A stretch of DNA of 64,000 nt from Methylomonas koyamae. GTDB lineage: Bacteria; Pseudomonadota; Gammaproteobacteria; Methylococcales; Methylomonadaceae. Both the position numbers and the translations under genes were made by a program. This document shows, piece after piece, positions 36,318 through 46,117 of the stretch; position 1 is the stretch's first letter; the number at the start of each line of letters is the position of its first letter. The notes beneath the pieces were generated by a model that made no database searches, was not told the DNA's origin, and saw nothing but the letters and a program-made list of their open reading frames with translations. The stretch covers positions 3,968,001 to 4,032,000 of the forward strand of contig NZ_AP019777.1 in assembly GCF_019669905.1 (NCBI RefSeq). Reading direction: 5' to 3'.

Positions 36318-38837
36318 ATGCCCGACGACAAACTGCAGCAGACGCTGCGAGACGCCATTGCCCGGCACCAAGCCGGGCAACTGGCCCAGGCGCAAGGGCT
36401 GTACCTTCAGGTATTGCAGCTAGAGCCCGAGCATGCCGACACGCACCACAACATGGGGATTCTGGCATTACAGGTAGGCCAATTCGACGTTGCGCTGAAC
36501 CACCTCGAACGCGCCATGGCGGCCAATCCGGCACAGCCCAAGTTCCGGCTGAGTTATCTGCAGGCGCTGGTTCAGGCCGGGCGTTATCCGCAAGCGCGCG
36601 AAGCGTTACAGGACGCCAAACAACGTTATGGCAGTCAGGGGCCGGATATCGCGGCTTTGGAACAGGTTCTGGCCGCCCCGGCCGCGGCGGATCTGCAATT
36701 GTTGTATGCAAACTTCCAGCAAGGCCGTTATGCCGAGGGCGAACAACTCGCTCGCCGCTTACTCGCCCTGTTTCCCGAGTCGGGGATCGTTTGGAAAACC
36801 TTGGGCTTATTCTTGCTGCAACAGCAGTTTTTCCCGGACGCGCTGCAGACCCTGGCCCGCGCCGCCGATTTGCTACCCGACGACACCGAGGCCCATTTGA
36901 ATTACGCGTCGGCTTTGCACGGCCAAGGCCGCTTTGCCGAAGCCATCGACGCCTACCGCCGTAGCTTGCAACTCGAGCCGGACAACGCAGCCGCGTATGC
37001 CAATCTGGGCAGCCTGCTCTACAATTTGGGCCGCTACCGCGAAGCCGAAACCTGTTTTGCCCGGCTGACGGACTTAAATCCCGCCGCAATCGAAGCCTGG
37101 CTGCGGCTTGGCCTCAGCCAACAAGCGCAAAACCAACTCGCCGCCGCCGAGCAGGTTTTCCGCAAAGCACTGGCGCTAGCGCCGCTCCAAGCCGAAACCC
37201 ATTACCAGCTAGCGTTGGTGCTGAAACGCCAAGCCAAAACAGCCGAGGCTCTGGCTACATGCCGGCAAGCGCTGGAACTGAACCCGAATTATGCAGAAGC
37301 GTTTTGTCTGTTGGGTTCGCTGTATTACGAAGCCGGCGATTTGGTACAGGCCGAAATCCAGTTCCGCAACGCTTTGGCCAGGCAAACCGATTATCCGGAA
37401 GCGCTGAACAATCTCGGCACCACCTTACAAATGCAGCGGCGCTTGGCCGAAGCGGAAACCGCCTACCGCCAAGCGTTCGCACTGAATCCGGCTTATATCG
37501 ACGCCGTAACCAATCTTGGCATCAATTTACAAAGCCAGGGCCGTATCGCCGAAGCCGAAGCCTGCTGGCGCAATAGTCTGGCTCTGAATCCGGACCAAAT
37601 CGCTACGCAAAGCGGCCTGTTGTTTCATTTGAACTACAACGCACATGACCGGAATTGCAATTACCGGGAGGAAGCGCGGAAATTCGCGGCCATGGCCGAA
37701 CGGGCGGCGCGGCCGTTTAGCGATTGGCTGTGTGAGGAAACACCGGAGCGGTTACGGATCGGCCTGGTGTCCGGGGATTTACGCGACCATCCGGTCGGAC
37801 ATTTTTTGTTAGCGTTGTTGCGCAACAGCGAGCCGCAGCGGGTGGAATTCATCGCCTACGCGACCCAGCCCGGCTTGGACCATTATTCGCTGCGCTTGCA
37901 ACCCTATCTGAGCGAATGGAAAAACATCGGCGGCTTGACCGACGCAACCGCTGCCGAGCTGATTCGCCGCGACGCGGTGCATGTCCTGATCGATCTGGCC
38001 GGGCATAGCGCCCACAATCGATTGCCCTTATTCGCCTGGAAGCCGGCGCCGGTCCAGATCAGTTGGCTCGGATATTTGGCTTCGACCGGCCTCCCGGCCA
38101 TGGATTACGTACTCAGCGACCCTTACTCGATCCTGGCCGAAGACGAAAAGCTCTTCACCGAGGCGGTCTGGCGTCTGCCGCAGACTTGTTTATGTTTTAC
38201 GCCGCCGCAACAGGCTGTCGAGGTCGAACCTTTGCCGGCGCAGCAAAACCGTTATATCACCTTCGGCAGTTTCAACAATCTGACCAAAATCAGCGACGAC
38301 ACGGTGGCGCTCTGGGCTCAAATATTGCGCAAGCTCCCCGATGCCAAACTGTTCCTGAAAGCCAGCCAGTTGAGCGAGGCGTCGGTACGGGAGCGAACCG
38401 TCGCTCGCTTTGCCGGCCACGGTATCGACGGAGACAGGTTGGTGTTAAGCCCGCCGTTTAGCGATCGGGCGCAACATTTGGCGGCTTACCGGTCAATTGA
38501 TATTGCGTTGGATACGTTCCCCTATCCTGGCGTAACGACCAGCGTGGAAGCGTTATGGATGGGGGTTCCGGTGTTAACCCTACGCGGCAACGGCCTACTG
38601 GCGCGCGCCGGAGAATCGATCGCCACCAATGCCGGACTGGCTGACTGGATTGCGGCAGACCAGCCGGACTACCTGGGGAAAGCCTTGGATTTTGCCGCCG
38701 ATCCGGGCCGGCTTTGCCGGTTACGCGCGGAGCTACGGGAACGGCTGGAGCATTCGCCGCTGTTCGCCGGCCGGCAATTTGCCGAGCATTTTGCGCAAGC
38801 CATGCGGTCGATGTGGAACGCCAGGACCAATCGCTAA
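36318..38837 (+). CDS. TPR-GT41 (O-GlcNAc-transferase/SPINDLY-like) glycosyltransferase
   Basis: An 839-residue protein with about a dozen TPR repeats (residues 5-440; for example AEAIDAYRRSLQLEPDNAAA) and a C-terminal GT41 domain (about 480-830). Active-site regions are SGDLRDHPVGHFLL, FNNLTKISDDTVALW and TFPYPGVTTSVEALWMGVPV. The last differs from the first GT41 gene (VTT in place of HTT) and is the bacterial SPINDLY-like form. It starts 16 bases after that gene, so the two are cotranscribed. Donor sugar and target are unknown; context points to the giant repeat protein or flagellin. I chose the ATG at 36318 since upstream starts would overlap the previous gene. Confidence 0.88.
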   Translation: MPDDKLQQTLRDAIARHQAGQLAQAQGLYLQVLQLEPEHADTHHNMGILALQVGQFDVALNHLERAMAANPAQPKFRLSYLQALVQAGRYPQAREALQDAKQRYGSQGPDIAALEQVLAAPAAADLQLLYANFQQGRYAEGEQLARRLLALFPESGIVWKTLGLFLLQQQFFPDALQTLARAADLLPDDTEAHLNYASALHGQGRFAEAIDAYRRSLQLEPDNAAAYANLGSLLYNLGRYREAETCFARLTDLNPAAIEAWLRLGLSQQAQNQLAAAEQVFRKALALAPLQAETHYQLALVLKRQAKTAEALATCRQALELNPNYAEAFCLLGSLYYEAGDLVQAEIQFRNALARQTDYPEALNNLGTTLQMQRRLAEAETAYRQAFALNPAYIDAVTNLGINLQSQGRIAEAEACWRNSLALNPDQIATQSGLLFHLNYNAHDRNCNYREEARKFAAMAERAARPFSDWLCEETPERLRIGLVSGDLRDHPVGHFLLALLRNSEPQRVEFIAYATQPGLDHYSLRLQPYLSEWKNIGGLTDATAAELIRRDAVHVLIDLAGHSAHNRLPLFAWKPAPVQISWLGYLASTGLPAMDYVLSDPYSILAEDEKLFTEAVWRLPQTCLCFTPPQQAVEVEPLPAQQNRYITFGSFNNLTKISDDTVALWAQILRKLPDAKLFLKASQLSEASVRERTVARFAGHGIDGDRLVLSPPFSDRAQHLAAYRSIDIALDTFPYPGVTTSVEALWMGVPVLTLRGNGLLARAGESIATNAGLADWIAADQPDYLGKALDFAADPGRLCRLRAELRERLEHSPLFAGRQFAEHFAQAMRSMWNARTNR

Positions 38838-38886
38838 TCTTACCGCTCCGCTACGGCGGCCATTTGAGAATCGGAAACAGCCGAAA

Positions 38887-39549
38887 CTAACGGCTGACGC
38901 CGGACAAGAACGGCACGAAGCTCACCCGTTCGATGACTTCGTCTTCGAAACCGTGTTCGGTACGCGTGATCCGGTGCAACTCCTGCATGCCTTCCAGGCC
39001 GACCGGGATGACCATGACGCCGCCGACGGCAAGCTGCTCCAATAATGCCGACGGAATTTCCGGCGGCGCCGCAGCGGCCAAAATACCGTCGAACGGGGCA
39101 TGCTCCGGCCAGCCCCAACCGCCGTCGCTATGCTTGAAACCGACCGTTTTTATGCCCAACTCCCACAACGTATCTCTGGCTTTTTTCATCAACGGCGCAA
39201 TCCGCTCGACCGAATAGAGCTGGCCGACCAATTTGGCCAGAATCGCGGTCTGGTAACCGCAACCGGTGCCGATTTCCAACACGTTATGCCGCGGGCCGTA
39301 TTCCAGCAACAATTCGGTCATTTTGGCAACGATATAGGGCTGGGATATGGTTTGGTTATGGCCGATCGGCAGCGCCGTATCTTCGTAAGCCCGACTCTCC
39401 AGCGCCTCGTCGACAAAGATGTGCCGCGGCGTTTCCGCCATCGCCGCCAACACGCTGCCGTTAGTGATACCCTGCTGCCGCAGCCGGGCAATCATGCGCT
39501 CGCGCGTGCGCCGCGAAGTCATGCCGATGCCTTGTAGACGCCGACTCAT
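38887..39549 (-). CDS. pcm: Protein-L-isoaspartate O-methyltransferase
   Basis: A 220-residue repair enzyme that methylates abnormal isoaspartyl residues using S-adenosylmethionine. The SAM motif is [18 protein letters not shown], preceded by the Pcm signature [20 protein letters not shown] chose the ATG at 39549, with GGAGG 7 bases upstream inside the end of surE; it begins 2 bases after the surE stop. An in-frame start at 39573 would overlap surE. The surE-pcm pairing is standard in gammaproteobacteria. Confidence 0.94.
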   Translation of the reverse strand: MSRRLQGIGMTSRRTRERMIARLRQQGITNGSVLAAMAETPRHIFVDEALESRAYEDTALPIGHNQTISQPYIVAKMTELLLEYGPRHNVLEIGTGCGYQTAILAKLVGQLYSVERIAPLMKKARDTLWELGIKTVGFKHSDGGWGWPEHAPFDGILAAAAPPEIPSALLEQLAVGGVMVIPVGLEGMQELHRITRTEHGFEDEVIERVSFVPFLSGVSR

Positions 39550-39551
39550 AC

Positions 39552-40301
39552 CTATGCCTCCAATGCCAACCATTCGCTCAGGCCTGCCAAACGCTCATAA
39601 CGGGTCAAATCCAATTGTAGCGGCGTTACCGATACAAAACCGTTCCGGATCGCATCGAAGTCGGTGCCCGGACCGGCATCCTGCTCGCTCCCCGGCGGGC
39701 CCACCCAGTAAATGGTATGCCCGCGCGGATCGCTGGCGCGAACCACCGCTTCGGCTTTATGCCGTTGGCCCAGGCGCGTGGCTTGATACCCCTTCAATTG
39801 CTGTAACGGTACATCGGGTACGTTTACATTCAACAAGGTGTCCTCCGGCAGCGGGTGGGCCAGAATCTTCTGCATCAGCTCGACGGCAACCTGGGCGGCA
39901 GTTTCGAAATGTTTAGGATCGGCCGACGCCAGCGAAATGGCGACCGCCGGCAAACCCAAAAAACGGCCCTCGGTTGCGGCCGCGACCGTTCCGGAATATA
40001 GAACGTCGTCGCCCAAGTTAGCGCCGTGGTTGATACCGGCAAACACCATGTCGGGCTCGGATTTCAACAAGCCGGTGATCGCCAGGTGAACGCAGTCGGT
40101 CGGCGTGCCGTCCACACGCACGAAGCCGTTATCGCAGGCCGTAGCCCGTAACGGCATATCCAACGTCAACGAATTGCTTGCGGCGCTGCGGTTTTTATCC
40201 GGCGCGACGACCGAAATCTCGGCGTAATGGCTCAACGCTTGCGCCAGCGTGTTAATCCCTTGCGCCAAATAGCCGTCGTCGTTACTGATCAGAATGTGCA
40301 T
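39552..40301 (-). CDS. surE: 5'/3'-nucleotidase SurE
   Basis: A 249-residue metal-dependent nucleoside monophosphatase, a stationary-phase survival protein. The N-terminal metal site is [14 protein letters not shown], followed by [17 protein letters not shown] and [23 protein letters not shown] residues (here [18 protein letters not shown]). It ends two bases before pcm. Divergent from the Smr-domain gene, with about 65 bases between them. Confidence 0.95.
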   Translation of the reverse strand: MHILISNDDGYLAQGINTLAQALSHYAEISVVAPDKNRSAASNSLTLDMPLRATACDNGFVRVDGTPTDCVHLAITGLLKSEPDMVFAGINHGANLGDDVLYSGTVAAATEGRFLGLPAVAISLASADPKHFETAAQVAVELMQKILAHPLPEDTLLNVNVPDVPLQQLKGYQATRLGQRHKAEAVVRASDPRGHTIYWVGPPGSEQDAGPGTDFDAIRNGFVSVTPLQLDLTRYERLAGLSEWLALEA

Positions 40302-40365
40302 ACTGCATTAAAACGCATTAAAATTGCCGCATCTTAGCAAAAAAACCGCAAAACCAGCAGCTTAC

Positions 40366-40932
40366 GTGACAAAAAAAACCACTTCTCCGGACGACTCCGC
40401 GCTGTTCAGAAACACGGTAGGCCAAGTCAAAGCTATCGATACCAATACCGTCAATCTGCAGCCGGCCGGTAAGCCACGCCCATTTCCGAAAAGCAAACCG
40501 CTGGAACAAGTAGACCCGTTGCGAAACGATATTGCCGGCGAATTGGACACCTTGTTCCAGGAGGACCGTATAGCGTTTATGGCGCCCGGCCTGCAAAAAA
40601 GCGTGTTAAAGAAACTGCGCAAGGGACAGTACGGCCTGGATGTGGAAATCGACCTGCACGGCCTGACCAGTCGCGCCGCCAAACAACGGCTGCTGAACTT
40701 TCTACACGATTGCGTCGAAAACGGCATCAGGTGTGCCCATATCATTCACGGCAAAGGCTATAACTCGCCCGACAACCAACCGGTTTTAAAGAACGATATC
40801 AATTTATGGCTGCGGCAACACCAGGATGTGCTGGCTTTCTGCTCGGCACCACCGAAATCCGGCGGCTCAGGAGCGGTATTCGTATTGCTCAGGCTTTCCG
40901 ACAAATTTGGTTTTTCCGATTCCGACCTTTGA
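40366..40932 (+). CDS. Smr-domain protein (SmrA/YdaL-like)
   Basis: A 188-residue protein with a C-terminal Smr domain, a small nuclease-type fold. The motifs are VEIDLHGLTSRAAKQRLL (DLHG) and HIIHGKGYNS (HGxG). The N-terminal part (SPDDSALFRNTVGQVK) resembles E. coli SmrA-type proteins. I chose the GTG at 40366, because the SmrA-like sequence starts there; a TTG at 40324 is also in frame. Smr proteins of this length are reported to nick DNA or act on RNA; the role here is not known. Confidence 0.8.
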   Translation: MTKKTTSPDDSALFRNTVGQVKAIDTNTVNLQPAGKPRPFPKSKPLEQVDPLRNDIAGELDTLFQEDRIAFMAPGLQKSVLKKLRKGQYGLDVEIDLHGLTSRAAKQRLLNFLHDCVENGIRCAHIIHGKGYNSPDNQPVLKNDINLWLRQHQDVLAFCSAPPKSGGSGAVFVLLRLSDKFGFSDSDL

Positions 40933-41375
40933 ACGCGGCCGGGGATTGAACGGTAGCGTGTATTCGCTGCCCAAGCGGATTGCGAAGCGCGATATGGATA
41001 TGATGAAGTGCGTTGGTCAACTAACTTGTTGGAGCGTCCGTTCGCTTGTGAACTTGACTATGGCCGCTAACCAGTTACGGGATGGGCGGGATTTGCAAGG
41101 AATCCGCAACACAGCAAGCCTTGATGAAGAAATAGGCATTCGGACCGCCACGTTGCGTAGCGGGAAAACGTCGGACCGCCGAGGCCAACAACTGCGCCGG
41201 CGTCCAAGCGGTACAACGAATCCCTATCCAGCTTTCCAGCGAGGTGCGCGACTGTTGCCAGAGCTTACCCCCGGCAAGTTAGATCGTAAAACAAGAGCTC
41301 GATCCCCAGCGGCGGGGAGATACGGTTCGACAATCGCCATCGCCGATAATGCCGTTTCGGTGGTAAACGGCCAGC
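40933..41375. other. Intergenic region with no recognised gene
   Basis: About 440 bases between the Smr gene and rhlE (converging). One frame on the plus strand is open from 40826 to 41404, but it overlaps both neighbours, lacks a ribosome site and matches no family I know. It may be decayed coding DNA. I saw no tRNA or clear terminator. Confidence 0.5.
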
Positions 41376-42560
41376 TTATTTTCTTGCGGAACCGGATCGA
41401 TTAGGCTTCGCTTCTGAGCTATTTGCGGGGACGATACCGGTAATTGCGCCGAAGGCGATTTTACTGCCGATCAGCTTTTCGACTTGGCGCAAAGCTTGGT
41501 TTTCTTCTGCGGAGACCAGCGATACCGCGAGTCCGCTCAAACCCGCTCTACCGGTGCGGCCGATGCGGTGCACGTAGTCGGCGGAAGAACGCGGCAACTC
41601 GAAGTTGACCACATGCGGCAGTTTGGCGATGTCGATGCCGCGAGCGGCGACATCGGTCGCGACCAACACCCGAATGCCGCCGGTTTTGAAGTCGGCCAGG
41701 GCACTGGTGCGGGCGCCCTGGCTTTTATTGCCGTGGATCGCCTTGGCGCTGATTTGCGCGGCATTCAGTTTGTCGGTCAAGCGGTTGGCATTGTGTTTGG
41801 TGCTGGTAAAAACCAAAACTTGGCGCCAGTCGTTGCTTTTAATCAAGTGCGCCAATACTCCGGCTTTAGCCGGCTTCTCTACGGCATAGGCGATTTGTTC
41901 GATGCTGTCGGCCGCTGAGTTTTCGGCGGCGATTTCGACTTGGGCCGGATTGCGCAATAGCGTTTGCGCCAATCGGCGAATGTCGCCGGAAAAGGTGGCC
42001 GAGAACAGCAGGTTCTGCCGGGTTTTAGGCAGCATGGCCAAAATCTTATTGATGTCGCGGATAAACCCCATGTCCAGCATGCGGTCCGCTTCATCCAGCA
42101 CCAGCATCTCGACCTGATTCAGCTTGACAGCGTTCTGGGCGACCAGATCGAGCAAGCGGCCAGGCGTCGCGGTCAGAATGTCGACGCCGCCGCGCAAACG
42201 CTGCATTTGCGGATTGATTTTGACACCGCCGAAAACGACGTCCGATTTCAGCCGTGGCTGCAGATGGACGCCGTACTTGGCAACCGATTCGGCCACTTGC
42301 GCCGCCAACTCGCGAGTCGGCGTTAATATCAGCGCCCTGACCGGCCGACCTCGACCGTTAGCGGAGGGGGCCAGACGTTGCAAAATCGGTAAGGTAAAGC
42401 CGGCGGTTTTGCCGGTGCCGGTCTGGGCGGCGGCAAGCATGTCGCGGCCGGACAGCACCAGCGGAATCGCTTGTTGTTGAATCGGTGTCGGCGCGCTATA
42501 TCCGGCTTCGCGGACAGCGCGTATTAAAGGTTCGGCCAAGCCGAGCTTAGAAAATGGCAT
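41376..42560 (-). CDS. rhlE: DEAD-box ATP-dependent RNA helicase RhlE
   Basis: A 394-residue helicase. Motifs in order: Q-motif region [14 protein letters not shown], Walker [22 protein letters not shown] in [18 protein letters not shown] in LLFSATFSG, and motif [12 protein letters not shown]. The short basic tail fits the RhlE subfamily. It remodels RNA, probably during ribosome assembly or cold stress. The nearby RRM and cold-shock genes on the same strand suggest a cold/RNA-metabolism neighbourhood. Confidence 0.94.
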   Translation of the reverse strand: MPFSKLGLAEPLIRAVREAGYSAPTPIQQQAIPLVLSGRDMLAAAQTGTGKTAGFTLPILQRLAPSANGRGRPVRALILTPTRELAAQVAESVAKYGVHLQPRLKSDVVFGGVKINPQMQRLRGGVDILTATPGRLLDLVAQNAVKLNQVEMLVLDEADRMLDMGFIRDINKILAMLPKTRQNLLFSATFSGDIRRLAQTLLRNPAQVEIAAENSAADSIEQIAYAVEKPAKAGVLAHLIKSNDWRQVLVFTSTKHNANRLTDKLNAAQISAKAIHGNKSQGARTSALADFKTGGIRVLVATDVAARGIDIAKLPHVVNFELPRSSADYVHRIGRTGRAGLSGLAVSLVSAEENQALRQVEKLIGSKIAFGAITGIVPANSSEAKPNRSGSARK

Positions 42561-42695
42561 GAAAAATTCTCGATATGCGGGAGCGAAATCCCGTTAATAA
42601 GTGGATTTTGTCTAACCGGAGAAACCGATTAGCGAAAAGCGTAAGACACCGATGCATCGGTGCCTGTTTGAAGTCGGGTCCGGATATGGTCTCGG

Positions 42696-42959
42696 TTAAC
42701 GGCGTCTACCCTGTTTGCCGCCGGCACTTTCAAAACCGACTCTGAGCATATTGCCGCCGAATTGGAAGCCACTCAGTTTGGCTATCGCCGCTCTGGCTTC
42801 ATGGCCTTCCATACCGATGTAACCGAAGCCGCGGCACTTGCCGCTGAACATGTCGATCACGAGTTCGATGGAATGCACTCTGCCAAATTCGGAGAACAGA
42901 GCAGTGACAGTGGTTTCGGTCGCGTCGCTGGGCAAATTGCCGACAAATATTCTTTTCAA
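42696..42959 (-). CDS. Small RRM-type RNA-binding protein
   Basis: An 87-residue single-domain RNA-binding protein. RNP2 is RIFVGNL and RNP1 is CRGFGYIGM; a short basic tail ends GRRR. Similar small RRM proteins in cyanobacteria and some proteobacteria are induced by cold. I chose a TTG start at 42959, preceded by AGGA 7 bases upstream, because homology begins at KRIFVGNL. The open frame runs further upstream to 43139 but that part is not RRM-like. It lies upstream of rhlE on the same strand. Confidence 0.82.
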   Translation of the reverse strand: MKRIFVGNLPSDATETTVTALFSEFGRVHSIELVIDMFSGKCRGFGYIGMEGHEARAAIAKLSGFQFGGNMLRVGFESAGGKQGRRR

Positions 42960-43267
42960 AATGTGTCCTGAGTTGAGGTGGGCGGTATGCGACTGCTGTT
43001 TCGAGCAGGGCGCTAACGGAAGAGAGGTTATTGAACTTTCCGGGCCTTGATCGGGCGCAGGAAAATCAGTGCGCTGGGGCAAACTGTTGGAAAACAATGG
43101 CCCTCTCAGCAGGGATACCTCAAAACTGCCGTTTTGCATGTTTGAGGTGGGGCCGGAACGGGAGCGATAACGCTTTGATTCGGTTGATTCGTGTTCCGTG
43201 CGTAACGGTTCGGCGTTTAACTACAGGTTGCCGAGTCAAGCGACTCGCAACCTGTAGAGCCAATCGA
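42960..43267. other. Leader of the RRM gene and 3' region of the cold-shock gene
   Basis: About 310 bases with no gene other than a spurious open frame. The half next to the RRM gene is probably its 5' untranslated leader; cold-responsive genes often have long leaders. The other end holds the cold-shock gene hairpin at 43221-43257. Confidence 0.5.
43221..43257 (-). terminator. Hairpin after the cold-shock gene
   Basis: A long near-perfect stem: CTACAGGTTGCCGAGTC (43221-43237) pairs with GACTCGCAACCTGTAG (43242-43257), with one bulge and a 4-base loop. It begins 11 bases after the csp stop on the minus strand. The following T run is weak. Confidence 0.65.
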
Positions 43268-43480
43268 TTAGATGACTTTTACGTTTTCAGCTTGCAGACC
43301 TTTAGGGCCGCGGCCGATGCTGAATTCGACTTTTTGGTTTTCTTCCAGGGTTTTGTAACCGCCGGAATTGATGATGTTTTTGAAGTGAACGAAAACGTCG
43401 GGGCCGGATTGTTGCTCGATAAAGCCGAAGCCTTTATCGGAGTTAAACCATTTTACGGTGCCAGTCGTGATTGTAGACAT
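43268..43480 (-). CDS. csp: Cold-shock protein, CspA family
   Basis: A 70-residue single-stranded nucleic-acid chaperone. RNP1 is KGFGFIEQ and RNP2 is DVFVHFKNI, and the start [20 protein letters not shown] is standard for CspA proteins. AGGA about 8 bases before the ATG is the ribosome site. The AT-rich leader upstream fits the usual cold-shock regulation at the mRNA level. A strong hairpin follows. Confidence 0.96.
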   Translation of the reverse strand: MSTITTGTVKWFNSDKGFGFIEQQSGPDVFVHFKNIINSGGYKTLEENQKVEFSIGRGPKGLQAENVKVI

Positions 43481-43882
43481 AAGTAAGTCCTTGAAAAAAT
43501 TTAAAATATTGCCTATGAGGCAGGTGTAGCCGGTAAAATTGGAACTTACTTTATGAAATCAGAGCGAGTTGCGGCTTCGGCGGAAGCGGCATCGAAATGG
43601 TAATCAGCAGGGTAAATCTTAATTTTGGAGCTGGCAGGAGTATGGATGCCTAACCGGCGCGAGTCAAGCACTATTTTTTCCGTATGGCGATACCTCTGGC
43701 CGCGCCCGATACCACGCGCGCCCTGCCGGACACTTTCGCTTTGCCCGCCACACCGTAATCGGCATCGGCCGGGATCGGATTATAAGCCGGTATCGTCTCG
43801 ACAATACCGGATTTGCGAGGCGACCGGGTTTAATCCGCCGCAATCAGCACGCGAGCTTGAAAGCGGATTAGAAACGCCGCCG
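43481..43882. other. Upstream region of the cold-shock gene
   Basis: About 400 bases. The 100 bases next to csp are AT-rich and should contain its promoter and leader. The rest is GC-rich, with only spurious open frames. No RNA gene recognised. Confidence 0.5.
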
Positions 43883-45967
43883 CTATTCGCCGGCCGCGAC
43901 GCAGACCCGGTTGCGCCCGCTGTGCTTGGCCCGGTACAGCGCCTGGTCGGCCCGATTCAGCAACGCATCGACACTGCCGTCGCCGGCGCTTAATGCGGCC
44001 GCGCCGATCGAAACGGTGAAACTCAGCGGCATAGCCCCATCGAGCGGCACCCTGGCCTTCCCAAGCGCCTCTTTCAACCGCTCCGCCGCGTCGATTGCGT
44101 TGCCTTTATCGGTCTGCGGCAGCAAAACTGCGAACTCCTCGCCGCCCAGGCGGCCGATGATGTCCGCTTCGCGCAAGGTTTCCCGGCATACGTCGGCCAA
44201 TTTCTTCAGCACTGCGTCGCCGGCCTTGTGGCCGTGTATATCGTTGACCTGCTTGAAGAAATCGATGTCCATCATCAACATCGCCAGCGGATTGCGGTAG
44301 CGTAGCGCGCTGGCAAGCTCCTGTTCGGCCTGCTCCATGAAGTAACCGCGGCTGCTGACGCCGGTCAGATGGTCGGTACGCGCCTGCCGGGTAAGTTCCG
44401 CTTCCAGCCGCTTGCGCTCGGTAATGTCGGAATGGGTACCGCTCATCCTGATCGGCTTACCGGCCGCGTCGCGCTGCATGACCTTGGCTTGATCCAAAAT
44501 CCAGCGAATGCTGCCGTCCTTATGCAGCATCCGGTATTCCAATTTATGCGCCGGCGAACGGCCTTCGATCACGTCCAGAATCGACTGCCAGGCTTGCTCC
44601 CGGTCGTCGGGATGGACGAAATCGGTCCATTGCTGCGTGGTATGTCGGATTTCGTCATGGCTGTATCCCAGCATTTCCGCCCACCGCGAATTGCGCAGCA
44701 CCTCGCCGGTCCGGATATTCCAGTCCCAAAAACCCAATTCGGCACCTTCCAACACGAAGCGGAGCTGTTCCTCGTTGCGGCGCAAGGTGTCTTCGATGCC
44801 CTTGCGCTTGGTAACGTCGCGGATGATGCTCAGCGCGTGCCAGGAATTTTGCAGTTTGACCGCAGAAATCGACAGCTCGATCGGAAACTCGTCTCCGCCT
44901 TTTCTCAGCGACGAGGCCTGAATGGTTTTACCGATCATGATGCCCTGTCCGGTCTGCTCGAACTTTTGGTAACCGGCCCGGGCAAAATCGCGCATCGGCG
45001 CCGGCACGATCATTTCGTGCAGATTCCGGCCCAACGCTTCGGCTTCGCTGTATCCGAATAGCTGTTCCGCCGCCCGATTCCAATGCACTACTTCAGCATC
45101 TTTGCCGATGATAACGATGGCATCCTGGGCAGCCGAGCTGATCAGCCGAAATTTTTCCATGCTCTCGGCCAATTCCGCACTTTTGCTCTGCAACTCCTCA
45201 GTGCGCTGCCGGACCAGTTCTTCCAAATGGTCGCGGTGTAGCTGCAATTCGCCGGTAGCCTGTTGCAGTTTGCCGACGACACGATTGATATGTCTGACAA
45301 ACGGCTGAAAGATCAAGCCGGCTTCCAACGCCAGCAAGGCCAACGTCAACAGCCACAACGCGGTTTCGGTAGTTTCGACCCGTCTGACATTTGCTTCACC
45401 CTCGGCTTGGTACTGTTTAACCATGGCGTCCAGAGCCGCCACCAGCGTGGTCGGTGCGGTACGGGTAATTTGAAGCAATAACGGATTGTCTGCGGTCAAA
45501 GCCTCGTCGCTCAGTTGCAGCAGTTGCCGAACCGCTTGGATATACGCCGCCACTTGGGCGTCCACTCCGCCGCCAGCGTCGAAATACATGGCATGCACCT
45601 TCGGCGAATGGCTGGCGGGCAAACCCATGGCAGGATCGCCGCGCGTCAAGCCCCGATGGGAACGCTCCATCAAATCGACCGCATCCTGCAGTTGGCTGCG
45701 GATGGCCGGCCGCCCTGGCGGCGGCGTCATCGCCAGTAAATTGGCAAACAATGCGGTGCGTTGGCTAAGCATGCGCTGGCGGCCGCTGACATTGACAATC
45801 GCGGCGGTACTTTGCTGCTCCGTAATAACCAGACGTAAGCTAATCCACGCCGCGGTGGACAGCGCGGCAACCAGCATTAATGCGACAGCGTAACGTCTGG
45901 TCAAGGCGCGGGCGATGGCGCAATTTTGCGCAAAGTGAACGTCGGTCAACAACTTGCGGTTTACCAT
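43883..45967 (-). CDS. Membrane sensor diguanylate cyclase (PilJ-type N-terminal, PAS-PAS-GGDEF)
   Basis: A 694-residue protein that makes cyclic di-GMP. A membrane helix (about 24-48), a periplasmic type IV pili methyl-accepting-type domain with ATIVNVSGRQRMLSQR-like residues (here AIVNVSGRQRMLSQRTAL), a second helix (about 203-223), a coiled coil, PAS 1 (about 270-385), PAS 2 (about 390-515, SHDEIRH) and GGDEF. The active site is GGEEF (608-612), with the inhibitory RxxD motif (READ) just before it, so the enzyme is likely active and product-inhibited. There is no EAL domain. The N-terminal sensor is also found in nitrate/nitrite-type sensors; the ligand here is unknown. Confidence 0.92.
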   Translation of the reverse strand: MVNRKLLTDVHFAQNCAIARALTRRYAVALMLVAALSTAAWISLRLVITEQQSTAAIVNVSGRQRMLSQRTALFANLLAMTPPPGRPAIRSQLQDAVDLMERSHRGLTRGDPAMGLPASHSPKVHAMYFDAGGGVDAQVAAYIQAVRQLLQLSDEALTADNPLLLQITRTAPTTLVAALDAMVKQYQAEGEANVRRVETTETALWLLTLALLALEAGLIFQPFVRHINRVVGKLQQATGELQLHRDHLEELVRQRTEELQSKSAELAESMEKFRLISSAAQDAIVIIGKDAEVVHWNRAAEQLFGYSEAEALGRNLHEMIVPAPMRDFARAGYQKFEQTGQGIMIGKTIQASSLRKGGDEFPIELSISAVKLQNSWHALSIIRDVTKRKGIEDTLRRNEEQLRFVLEGAELGFWDWNIRTGEVLRNSRWAEMLGYSHDEIRHTTQQWTDFVHPDDREQAWQSILDVIEGRSPAHKLEYRMLHKDGSIRWILDQAKVMQRDAAGKPIRMSGTHSDITERKRLEAELTRQARTDHLTGVSSRGYFMEQAEQELASALRYRNPLAMLMMDIDFFKQVNDIHGHKAGDAVLKKLADVCRETLREADIIGRLGGEEFAVLLPQTDKGNAIDAAERLKEALGKARVPLDGAMPLSFTVSIGAAALSAGDGSVDALLNRADQALYRAKHSGRNRVCVAAGE

Positions 45968-46117
45968 CGAAAACTCTCTCCGCTGCTTTACTTGCCGCTG
46001 TAGCGAAATTAGAAATTCGCGGGGTTTCTATACCAACGCCGAACCCCGATAATGCCGAGTTTGCGGCAATCCGAGTTTACCCCTTTAACGGCTTGTTTGC
46101 TTAGCGGAGAAATACCG

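Noticed and set aside
37255..37576. Short frames inside the second GT41 gene that look like a repeat-derived peptide
   Set aside because: The TPR frame of the GT41 protein runs through without change, so these are shadows.
43625..43993. Plus-strand frame between the cold-shock and GGDEF genes
   Set aside because: It overlaps the end of the GGDEF gene, has no ribosome site and no recognisable product.
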